Program-made: the position numbers and the translations under genes
Shown here: piece by piece, positions 1 through 5,277 of the stretch
Layout of the letters: each line of letters begins with the position of its first letter
Position numbering within the stretch: position 1 is the first letter of the stretch
Assembly: GCA_002255315.1 (NCBI GenBank)
Contig: NCBD01000078.1
Span: 1-5,277, forward strand
Origin: Actinobacteria bacterium 21-64-8
GTDB lineage: Bacteria > Actinomycetota > Acidimicrobiia > Acidimicrobiales > RAAP-2
DNA length: 5,277 nt
Reading direction: 5' to 3'
Notes under the pieces: generated by a model
Told to the model about the DNA's origin: nothing
What the model saw: the letters and a program-made list of their open reading frames with translations, nothing else
Databases searched by the model: none

Positions 1-636
1 TGGGGAACGTCGGTCGTGTCAAGCAACTTTGCGCGCAAACTGCAAGTGGTCAAAGAGGCGGGCATTGAGTTTTACCTTGGGGGCACGCTCTTTGAAAAGT
101 ACCTCCAACAGGACCGATTCGACGAATTTCGCACCCTGTGTGCGAGTTACGGAGCCCGGTACGTCGAAGTGTCGAATGGCACGATTGATCTGAGCGATTC
201 GGAAAAGGTTGATTTCATCAAACTGCTGTCGGACGATTTCGACGTCATCTCCGAGGTTGGTTCGAAAGATCAGGAACGTTCCGAGAATATGGCGCCGAAT
301 CGCTGGGTCGAGTACATCAACGCTGATTTGGGCGCTGGTGCCGTACTCGTGACCCTCGAGACGCGCGAGAGCGGTCGCGGGGGAATCTGCCGGCCCAACG
401 GTGAGTTGCGCTTTGGCCTGCTCGAAGAGATCCTGTCTTCGGGCATTGCCCACAACTCCCTACTCTTCGAAGCACCTACGACAGAACTGCAGAACTACTT
501 CGTTCGCCGCCTGGGTCCCAACGTCAACCTTGGTAACGTCGCGACCACCGAGGTAGTGGGCCTCGAAACTATACGCCTCGGACTACGCAGTGAAACGCTG
601 CTGATGTTCGAAGGTGGCGTTCCCGAGTTCATTTAG
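1..636 (+). CDS. comA: Phosphosulfolactate synthase (ComA family), 5'-truncated
   Basis: ComA enzymes add sulfite to phosphoenolpyruvate to give (2R)-phospho-3-sulfolactate, the first step of one coenzyme M route and of sulfolactate formation; they are soluble TIM-barrel proteins. The reading frame is open from base 1 and its first residues, WGTS, match the family's GWGTS segment. The true start is therefore off the left edge and the GTG at 16 is internal. Visible family blocks (numbered from base 1) are GGTLFE at 27-32, YVEVSNGTIDL at 54-64, EVGSK at 85-89, RESGRGGI at 122-129, FEAP at 156-159, NVNLGNV at 174-180 and LETIRLGLR at 188-196. There are 211 residues in view; the family is usually about 250, so roughly 40 are missing. 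The C-terminus looks complete. The assignment to the family is firm. Whether this homologue uses sulfite and PEP is inferred, since the family also includes plant Hsa32-type proteins of different role. Confidence 0.87.
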   Translation, partial: WGTSVVSSNFARKLQVVKEAGIEFYLGGTLFEKYLQQDRFDEFRTLCASYGARYVEVSNGTIDLSDSEKVDFIKLLSDDFDVISEVGSKDQERSENMAPNRWVEYINADLGAGAVLVTLETRESGRGGICRPNGELRFGLLEEILSSGIAHNSLLFEAPTTELQNYFVRRLGPNVNLGNVATTEVVGLETIRLGLRSETLLMFEGGVPEFI

Positions 637-637
637 G
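635..637 (+). promoter_or_regulatory. Ribosome binding site of the VOC gene, overlapping the comA stop
   Basis: AGG at 635-637 shares two bases with the TAG stop of the upstream gene (634-636) and lies 6 nt before the GTG at 644. The same 6-nt spacing is seen before the starts at 2623 and 3923, which favours GTG 644 over GTG 614 as the start. The overlap implies translational coupling. The motif is only three bases, so confidence is modest. Confidence 0.45.
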
Positions 638-643
638 TTCGAC

Positions 644-1057
644 GTGCGAGAGATCCGCGACGTTTTTCATTTGGCGATTCCCGCGTACGACCTCGACGAG
701 ACGGTCAGGTTTTACGTCACGCAACTCGGTTGTAAGTTGGCACGACGCTACGAAGATCGAGTGACGCTCGACTTCTTCGGCGACCAAGTGGTCTGTCATC
801 TTTCACCGGCGCCCACGGAGGCGGTAGTGATTGACGCGCTGCCGATGTACCCACGTCACTTCGGCGTCACGTTTCGCGACAAGGACGACTTCGATCGTCT
901 CTACGCGCTCTGTAAACAGCGCGAGTTGACTTTTTACAGCGACGTACGTCTGCGTTTCGAGGGACGTGTTGAGGTGCATTCGACGTTCGTCTTGTGTGAT
1001 CCGTCGAACAATTTGCTCGAGTTCAAGCACTATCCCGATCCTCGGATGATGTACTAG
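644..1057 (+). CDS. VOC (glyoxalase/dioxygenase-fold) family protein
   Basis: A 137-residue protein with two beta-alpha-beta-beta-beta modules typical of the vicinal oxygen chelate superfamily, which includes glyoxalases, epimerases, extradiol dioxygenases and thiol transferases. Module one opens with VFHLAIPAYDLDETVRFY; module two runs from RHFGVTF to the final DPSNNLLEFKHY. Counting from GTG 644, H9, H72 and E126 occupy the usual positions of a His-His-Glu divalent metal site, so it is probably an active metalloenzyme and not a binding protein. The subfamily resembles small single-domain bacterial proteins annotated only as VOC or dioxygenase. GTG 644 is chosen because AGG lies 6 nt upstream and related proteins begin just before the FHLA strand. 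GTG 614 in the same frame would add 10 residues and overlap comA by 23 nt. The substrate cannot be read from the sequence. Its position between comA and an acyl-CoA ligase suggests a step on the same small-molecule route. Confidence 0.85.
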   Translation: MREIRDVFHLAIPAYDLDETVRFYVTQLGCKLARRYEDRVTLDFFGDQVVCHLSPAPTEAVVIDALPMYPRHFGVTFRDKDDFDRLYALCKQRELTFYSDVRLRFEGRVEVHSTFVLCDPSNNLLEFKHYPDPRMMY

Positions 1058-1065
1058 TCGCGCTC

Positions 1066-2589
1066 ATGAATATTGCGCTCGCCACTGACTCTCCTGGGCT
1101 GCTGAGCACCTTTCTCGAGCGACACGTTGACTATCCCCACGCTGAGTTCGTGCTCGATGCGCGCGGCAGTCGCGTTTTTCGTTACGGTGAACTCTTGGAG
1201 CTGGTGTCGTGCCGTCGTCGCCAATTTGACGCCTGGCACTTGCAGCCGGGTCAGCGAATCGGCGTTCGCGTCTCGGATCCCTTGGAGTTCGTGTCGTGGT
1301 TCTTGGCCGCTTTACACGCTGGTCTTTGGCTCGCCCCCCTCGACCCAACGCCGAGTCTCACCTACACGTTGACCACCGAGCAACGGGTCCAGTCGCTGCG
1401 ATTGTCGGCGGTGATAAGTGACGTCGTACCGGACTCGCTCGTGAAGGTTCCGTGGCTCGACGCGAAGTCCAACCTCGTTGGATCGGGCACACTCGAGGCA
1501 GAAGTGGACGGCGGCGGGGTCGTGCTCGCCTCCTCGGGCACGACGGGAACACCCAAAGTGATGGCGCTGAAGAAGCGCCAATTACTGACGAACGCTCGTT
1601 TTATCGCTGAAAATCACGAACTGACGAGAGATGACCGCGGGTTCAATTCACTGCCGCTGTGGCACATTAATGCCGAAGTGGTTGGCGTACTTGCTTCGTT
1701 GTACGCGGGATCGTCACTGGTGCTCGACGAACGCTTCCATCGGACGGGCTTTTGGAAAGTCGTCAGTGATTGGGACGTTACCTGGATTAACGCCGTGCCG
1801 GCGATAATCGCGCGGCTGGTCACGCTACAAGAGGGTGAGTCAATTCCTGCGCGCCTGCGATTTGTCCGCTCGGCGTCCGCGCCGCTCTCGCCGAGTTTGA
1901 TGCGCGACTTCGAAGCGCTCGCGGGCGTTGCGATCATTGAGTCCTACGGCATGACCGAAGCCGGCAGTCAAATTTGCGCGAACTCTCTTGGCGCCGCGCG
2001 AAAGCCCGGTTCGGTTGGTCGACCCATCGGTGTCGAGGTGCGAGTAAAAAGTCTGGGCAATTCGGAGCACGTCGGTCGTCACGGTGAGGTTGGTCCCGTG
2101 GAAATCAAGGGGCCGACGGTGATTACGGCCTACGACAGCGTCGACTACGGCGACCGTTTCGACGAAGCAGGTTGGCTGCGCACCGGGGACCTGGGCTACT
2201 TCGACGACGAGGGATACCTCTTTTTGGTGGGTCGAAGTGACGACGTGATTAATCGAGGTGGGGAGAAGATTTATCCACAAGAGATCGAGAACGTCCTGAG
2301 TTCGATTGAGGTACTCGAACGCGTCGTCGTGATTGGTGAACCCCATGAAGTTTTTGGTCAAGTGCCCGTCGCGTACTTGGAATTTTCGCCTTCGTTCGCC
2401 CAACGAGCAGATCGTCTCGATGAAGGACTCGCGATGGTGCGCGCCGCGTTGCTCGACGGTCTGTCGAGGACCTCTCGACCGGCCCAGTTGAAAGTCGTCG
2501 AAACTATTCCGACGCACCCGACGGGAAAAGTGCGAAAGGCACTCGTCCGTGATGGTGACGTGACAGTCGTTCGCGTCGAATCCCTGTAG
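1066..2589 (+). CDS. Acyl-CoA ligase / AMP-binding enzyme (ANL superfamily)
   Basis: A 507-residue adenylate-forming enzyme that should activate a carboxylic acid with ATP to an acyl-AMP and then to a CoA thioester. All core motifs are present: phosphate-binding loop SSGTTGTPK at 156-164, ESYGMTEAG at 292-300, TGDLGYF at 373-379, the hinge region GRSDDVINRGGEKIYPQEIE at 389-408, and PTGKVRK at 485-491 with K488 as the expected catalytic lysine. Length is normal for acyl-CoA synthetases, and no carrier-protein or condensation domain is fused. The stretch from PLWHINAEV to RKPGSVGRPIG, including the ATW-like VTWINAVPAI and the RFVRSASAPLSP segment, reminds me of oxalyl-CoA synthetases (plant AAE3, yeast Pcs60). 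A short polar acid is therefore a plausible substrate, though this is by memory and not by alignment. ATG 1066 follows the VOC stop by 8 nt, lacks a visible Shine-Dalgarno, and is probably translated by reinitiation. No earlier in-frame start exists after the VOC gene. Confidence 0.94.
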   Translation: MNIALATDSPGLLSTFLERHVDYPHAEFVLDARGSRVFRYGELLELVSCRRRQFDAWHLQPGQRIGVRVSDPLEFVSWFLAALHAGLWLAPLDPTPSLTYTLTTEQRVQSLRLSAVISDVVPDSLVKVPWLDAKSNLVGSGTLEAEVDGGGVVLASSGTTGTPKVMALKKRQLLTNARFIAENHELTRDDRGFNSLPLWHINAEVVGVLASLYAGSSLVLDERFHRTGFWKVVSDWDVTWINAVPAIIARLVTLQEGESIPARLRFVRSASAPLSPSLMRDFEALAGVAIIESYGMTEAGSQICANSLGAARKPGSVGRPIGVEVRVKSLGNSEHVGRHGEVGPVEIKGPTVITAYDSVDYGDRFDEAGWLRTGDLGYFDDEGYLFLVGRSDDVINRGGEKIYPQEIENVLSSIEVLERVVVIGEPHEVFGQVPVAYLEFSPSFAQRADRLDEGLAMVRAALLDGLSRTSRPAQLKVVETIPTHPTGKVRKALVRDGDVTVVRVESL

Positions 2590-2612
2590 GTTTTGCGACA
2601 CGAAGTCGGAGC

Positions 2613-2616
2613 GAGG
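2613..2616 (+). promoter_or_regulatory. Ribosome binding site deciding the acyltransferase start
   Basis: GAGG at 2613-2616 lies 6 nt before ATG 2623. This supports ATG 2623 over the in-frame TTG at 2593, which would start only 3 nt after the ligase stop with no binding site and add ten non-conserved residues. Confidence 0.6.
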
Positions 2617-2622
2617 ATTGGG

Positions 2623-3861
2623 ATGAGTACTGCGTCAGAACCGGTCGCGGGCGGGACACGTAAGCGACTCGACCACATCGACGCCATGCGACCCATCAAA
2701 CAAGCGGCCGTAATTTCTACGCACGCGCTGATCTTCTTTTCACCGCTGTCGACGTCACTCGCGGCCGGAGCATTTCTGACGCTGACGCACTTTTCGCGTG
2801 ACGCCTTTTTGTTTGTGTCGGCGTGCATGCTCGCCTACAGCTACCAAAACCAATCAACCGTTCAGCTCAGGCCGTATTGGAAGCGCCGCTTTATCTCGGT
2901 GGGCGTGCCCTACCTCGTGTGGTCGTTCCTCTACTTTCCCATCGCTCTCATGACGCCGACGAATTCTTTTCCGTACTACCGAGAGCCGTGGGGCGTCATG
3001 TTTTCACTGCACGGTCTCCGCGAGTTTCTCGTTGCGGTGGCGACGGGTTACTACCATCTATACTTCCTGATCGTCTTGCTGGAGTTTTACCTCTTCTTTC
3101 CGCTGGTCTTCGTGCTCCTGCGCAAGTGGCGACGCTGGCACGTCCAAATCCTCGTAGTGGCGTTGGTCTGGCAAGTGATGTGGCACTACTTGATGCGCCA
3201 CGGTCATCCGTCATTCACGATTTCCTCGAAGACCGAAACTCGTCTGGTATTTTCCTACCCGCTCTATCTGCTCGGCGGTGTGATTGCGGCTTTTCACCTT
3301 GATCAACTTCACGACTGGATTGTTCGTCACGCTCGGCTCATATTGGCCGGGACGTTCATCAGCGCGATTGTGCCGGTTCTGATTGACGCGATTCATCGAC
3401 ACACGTACATTCCGACGTACTTAATTCCCGGTGGTGATCCCTTTTCGCCGGTGGTGATTCCCTACGATGTCGGGGCCATTCTCTGCGTGTACCTCTTGGG
3501 GGTCTATCTCGTGAGTCCCAATCGTTCCGTGCGCACGCGCGCGATCACCCAGTCCGGCTCGGACGCGGCCTACGGGATTTACCTCTCGCAGATGGTGTGG
3601 ATCTTGTTCTTGCACCGTTGGACGTTGAAGTGGGGACTCTTGGGTCACGTGCCGTGGTTGGTCATGATGCTCTTTGCGGTCACCTTCGCCTACTTGATGG
3701 GTTTTCTCTTCAGTGCTCTCGTGGCGCGCACCGTGTTGGCGCGCGCCGTCGTTGGTCGCTCGCGAGTGCCGTGGAAGACGCTGATACCGCACCTTCGCTC
3801 CTACGTCTTGCCAGTGGGGCACGACTACGGTCCGGGTCCCATGGACTTGACCGACGTCTAG
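2623..3861 (+). CDS. Acyltransferase family 3 integral membrane protein
   Basis: A 412-residue polytopic protein of the OafA/OatA-like acyltransferase-3 family. These enzymes carry acyl groups, often acetyl or succinyl, from a cytoplasmic CoA donor to glycans, lipids or other acceptors at the membrane. The diagnostic N-terminal block is present: RLDHIDAMR (R15, D20, R23) running into the first helix with the proposed catalytic His at H34 (ISTHALIFF). It is followed by FLFVSACMLAYSY near 62-74 and the basic WKRRF (K87-R89) before VPYLVW. About ten membrane segments are visible, roughly at 27-47, 59-76, 91-111, 145-166, 174-190, 208-226, 239-256, 280-298, 317-331 and 342-368, then a basic cytoplasmic tail. 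No SGNH domain is fused. Two deviations: the common SG after the second helix reads SA, and the late YxxYLxH motif reads YGIYLSQ with Gln at 323. The gene begins 33 nt after the ligase, so the ligase may supply its acyl donor. The acceptor is unknown. Confidence 0.86.
   Translation: MSTASEPVAGGTRKRLDHIDAMRPIKQAAVISTHALIFFSPLSTSLAAGAFLTLTHFSRDAFLFVSACMLAYSYQNQSTVQLRPYWKRRFISVGVPYLVWSFLYFPIALMTPTNSFPYYREPWGVMFSLHGLREFLVAVATGYYHLYFLIVLLEFYLFFPLVFVLLRKWRRWHVQILVVALVWQVMWHYLMRHGHPSFTISSKTETRLVFSYPLYLLGGVIAAFHLDQLHDWIVRHARLILAGTFISAIVPVLIDAIHRHTYIPTYLIPGGDPFSPVVIPYDVGAILCVYLLGVYLVSPNRSVRTRAITQSGSDAAYGIYLSQMVWILFLHRWTLKWGLLGHVPWLVMMLFAVTFAYLMGFLFSALVARTVLARAVVGRSRVPWKTLIPHLRSYVLPVGHDYGPGPMDLTDV
3428..3462 (+). 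repeat. Short imperfect direct repeat, period 20
   Basis: CCGGTGGTGAT occurs at 3428-3438 and again at 3448-3458, each followed by a pyrimidine and CC. The 20-nt period is not a multiple of three, so the copies are read in different frames (GGD versus PVVI) inside the acyltransferase gene. It has no evident function and may be chance. Confidence 0.35.
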
Positions 3862-3922
3862 TACCGAGTCGGATTCGGTCGTTCAGTACGATGGAACCTC
3901 AGCGCTAGAGGCGAGGACTGAC
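3862..3922 (+). other. Intergenic gap before the ClC gene
   Basis: This 61-nt gap is the longest in the window. It holds a weak inverted repeat, ACCGA at 3863-3867 against TCGGT at 3875-3879, with no T-run after it, so it is not a convincing terminator. TACGAT at 3887-3892 resembles an actinobacterial -10 element but has no clear -35 partner at normal spacing. Whether the ClC gene has its own promoter cannot be decided from this. Confidence 0.3.
3908..3916 (+). promoter_or_regulatory. Ribosome binding site deciding the ClC start
   Basis: Two GAGG motifs, at 3908-3911 and 3913-3916, precede GTG 3923. The second is 6 nt from the start, the same spacing as before 2623. The alternative ATG at 3971 is preceded by C-rich sequence with no such motif. 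Confidence 0.55.
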
Positions 3923-5277
3923 GTGCGAAAGCGAAGTGGCGACAGCGAACGTCAACGCGTTCCCCAACCCATGATTAAACGTCGTATCGCGTCGGGACGC
4001 GGTGCGATGGAGCAGCCCAACGTGACCCACGACGGCGAGGCGAAGTTGACGCCCGCGTTCTGGCTCGCGGTGATGGTCGTGGGCGTCGTTACCGGTCTTC
4101 TGGGTGACCTCTTGATGTGGGTGCTCAAACTCTTTGAAACGTGGGCGTACCACTTTCACCAAGGGAGTTATCAAGACGCCGTGGCGTCGGTGTCGGGGTA
4201 CCGACGCGTCGCGGCGCTGCTCATCGCGGGCGTGTTTGGCGCGGTCACGTGGTACTTGATACGTCGTCGCTTCAAGGGCGAGTGTTCCGAAATTGACGAC
4301 GCACTGTGGCGCGGTGACGGCGAACTCTCGTGGCGGCGGAGCTTCTTGACGTCGCTGGTCTCCGAAGTCGTGATTGGCCTCGGGGCATCGATTGGGCGCG
4401 AGGCGGCGCCGAAATTAATGGGGGGTGCGTCGGGCAGCGTCGTGGCCAACTGGTTGAAGTTTTCGCCGGCCCAGAAACGGCTCCTGGTGGCGTGCGGCGG
4501 CGGCGCGGGGCTCGCGGCCGTGTACAACGTGCCTCTGGGCGGGGCAATCTTTACGGCGGAGATTCTCTACGGCAACTTCGCCCTGCCCGTGGTCTTGCCC
4601 GCGCTGGCGACGTCGGTGATTGCGACGTGGGTGGCCCGACTCTACCTCCCGAGTTCGGCAACGTATACCGACATTCCCCACTATCACTTCAGCGCGTCGC
4701 TGATGGTGTGGTCGGTGCTCGCGGGCGTGGTGACGGGCGCGGTCGCGGTGGTCTACGTGCGACTCATTGGGTGGGTTTCGCACTATCGCGCGTCGGGCGC
4801 GCGCATCTTGTGGGTCATGCCGTTGGCCTTTGTGCTCGTGGGCGTCGCGGGCATCTGGTACCCCCAACTCTTTGGCAATGGACTCGACATGGCGCATCAG
4901 TCGTTCCTGGGCGTGGGAACGCTCGGGCTGTTGTTCGCACTGTTCGCACTGAAGCCCCTCGTGACGGCGTTAACGCTGAGCAGTGGTGCGGCCGGGGGAC
5001 TCTTCACACCCTTTTTGGCGACCGGGGCGGTACTCGGGGGAGTGTTGGGAATACTCTGGCTACGGCTATGGCCCGGGGCGCCCCTCGGCGCCTTCGCCTT
5101 GGTGGGCGCGGCGGCCATGATTGGCTCTTCGATGCAAGCACCCTTCGCGGGATTGGTGCTCGTCATGGAACTCACCCACGGAGGCTTCGCCATCATGATG
5201 CCCATGATCGTCGCGACCACGATCGCCACGTTGATCGTGCGTCAAATTGACGGCTACTCCATCTACTCGGCGCGGCT
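3923..5277 (+). CDS. ClC-family chloride channel / antiporter, 3'-truncated
   Basis: An integral membrane protein of the ClC superfamily, which moves chloride or other anions across the membrane as a channel or by exchange for protons. The frame has 451 codons and no stop before the right edge. Matches, in order: a hydrophilic basic N-terminus (1-43); first helix near 46-70; the gating segment GASIGREAAPKLMGG at 154-168 with the external gating glutamate E160; AGLAAVYNVPLGGAIFTAEIL at 195-215; SSGAAGGLFTPFLATGAVLGG at 353-373, equivalent to the GxFxP helix; MIGSSMQAPFAGLVLVMELT at 399-418; and YSIYSARL at the edge, where Y448 corresponds to the chloride-coordinating tyrosine (Y445 in E. coli ClC). 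Only the end of the last helix and any CBS domains are missing. Oddities: GREGP reads GREAA; the GSGIP filter is replaced by GECSE near 119-123; and the internal proton-glutamate position aligns with I214. GTG 3923 is chosen for its ribosome binding site; ATG 3971 would remove 16 residues. Physiological role is unknown; pH or ion homeostasis is typical. Confidence 0.93.
   Translation, partial: MRKRSGDSERQRVPQPMIKRRIASGRGAMEQPNVTHDGEAKLTPAFWLAVMVVGVVTGLLGDLLMWVLKLFETWAYHFHQGSYQDAVASVSGYRRVAALLIAGVFGAVTWYLIRRRFKGECSEIDDALWRGDGELSWRRSFLTSLVSEVVIGLGASIGREAAPKLMGGASGSVVANWLKFSPAQKRLLVACGGGAGLAAVYNVPLGGAIFTAEILYGNFALPVVLPALATSVIATWVARLYLPSSATYTDIPHYHFSASLMVWSVLAGVVTGAVAVVYVRLIGWVSHYRASGARILWVMPLAFVLVGVAGIWYPQLFGNGLDMAHQSFLGVGTLGLLFALFALKPLVTALTLSSGAAGGLFTPFLATGAVLGGVLGILWLRLWPGAPLGAFALVGAAAMIGSSMQAPFAGLVLVMELTHGGFAIMMPMIVATTIATLIVRQIDGYSIYSAR
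4932..4949 (+). repeat. Tandem 9-bp duplication inside the ClC gene
   Basis: TGTTCGCAC is repeated directly at 4932-4940 and 4941-4949. It is in phase with the reading frame and encodes the repeated LFALFAL in a membrane helix (residues 337-343), so it looks like a small slippage duplication that preserves hydrophobicity. Confidence 0.6.

Noticed and set aside
19..453. Minus-strand open frame of 144 residues opposite comA
   Set aside because: The + strand frame carries unbroken ComA blocks across this interval; the minus translation has no recognisable motif.
1840..2601. Minus-strand open frame of 253 residues
   Set aside because: It lies entirely opposite the ligase gene, whose frame contains conserved motifs throughout, and its translation matches no family I know.
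2823..3302. Second + strand open frame of 159 residues inside the acyltransferase gene
   Set aside because: It is Arg/Ala/Leu-rich with no motif, while the overlapping frame encodes the membrane helices of the acyltransferase.
3863..3879. Inverted repeat after the acyltransferase stop as a terminator
   Set aside because: The stem is only 5 bp with a 7-nt loop and no T-tract follows, so intrinsic termination is not supported.
3887..3892. TACGAT as a promoter -10 for the ClC gene
   Set aside because: No -35-like hexamer lies at 16-19 nt spacing; the nearest TTGACC, at 3847-3852, is about 34 nt upstream and inside the previous gene.
4330..5250. Open frame of 306 residues on the + strand
   Set aside because: It is out of phase with the ClC frame, is full of Arg and Gly with no hydrophobic segments or known motifs, and arises from GC-rich codons of the real gene.
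1..5277. CRISPR array, tRNA, rRNA or insertion sequence
   Set aside because: No regularly spaced repeats, cloverleaf-like segments, transposase motifs or terminal inverted repeats were seen, and coding frames fill nearly all of the window.

Overview
The window is tightly packed on the + strand: five protein-coding genes in a row, separated by about 7 to 61 nt, with no RNA gene, mobile element or CRISPR array visible. GC content is moderately high by eye, TCG, ACG and GTC codons are frequent, GTG starts occur, and weak AGG/GAGG ribosome binding sites sit 6 nt before three starts. This fits an actinobacterium, perhaps an acidimicrobial lineage. That placement is a guess from style, not from a marker gene.

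Layout. (1) Positions 1-636: a phosphosulfolactate synthase (ComA family) gene cut by the left edge. (2) 644-1057: a small VOC/glyoxalase-fold protein with a candidate His-His-Glu metal site. (3) 1066-2589: an ANL-superfamily acyl-CoA ligase with all core motifs, its middle resembling small-acid (oxalyl-CoA synthetase-like) ligases. (4) 2623-3861: a polytopic acyltransferase-3 membrane protein. (5) 3923 to the right edge: a ClC-family chloride channel/antiporter, nearly complete but cut at its C-terminus. No stop codon closes it inside the window, so a search limited to closed ORFs misses it and offers an out-of-frame shadow (4330-5250) instead.

How they may work together (inference). ComA joins sulfite to phosphoenolpyruvate to make a C3 sulfonate. 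The downstream ligase could activate a small carboxylic acid as a CoA thioester, the VOC protein could modify an intermediate, and the acyltransferase could move an acyl group onto a lipid or glycan at the membrane. The close spacing of the first three genes, with a ribosome binding site overlapping the comA stop codon, suggests one transcript. No dedicated coenzyme M genes (comB, comC, comD/E) are in view, so a route to a sulfonated surface molecule or other small product is an alternative to coenzyme M synthesis. The ClC gene may belong to the same transcript or be independent; its pore motifs depart from the textbook ClC signatures.
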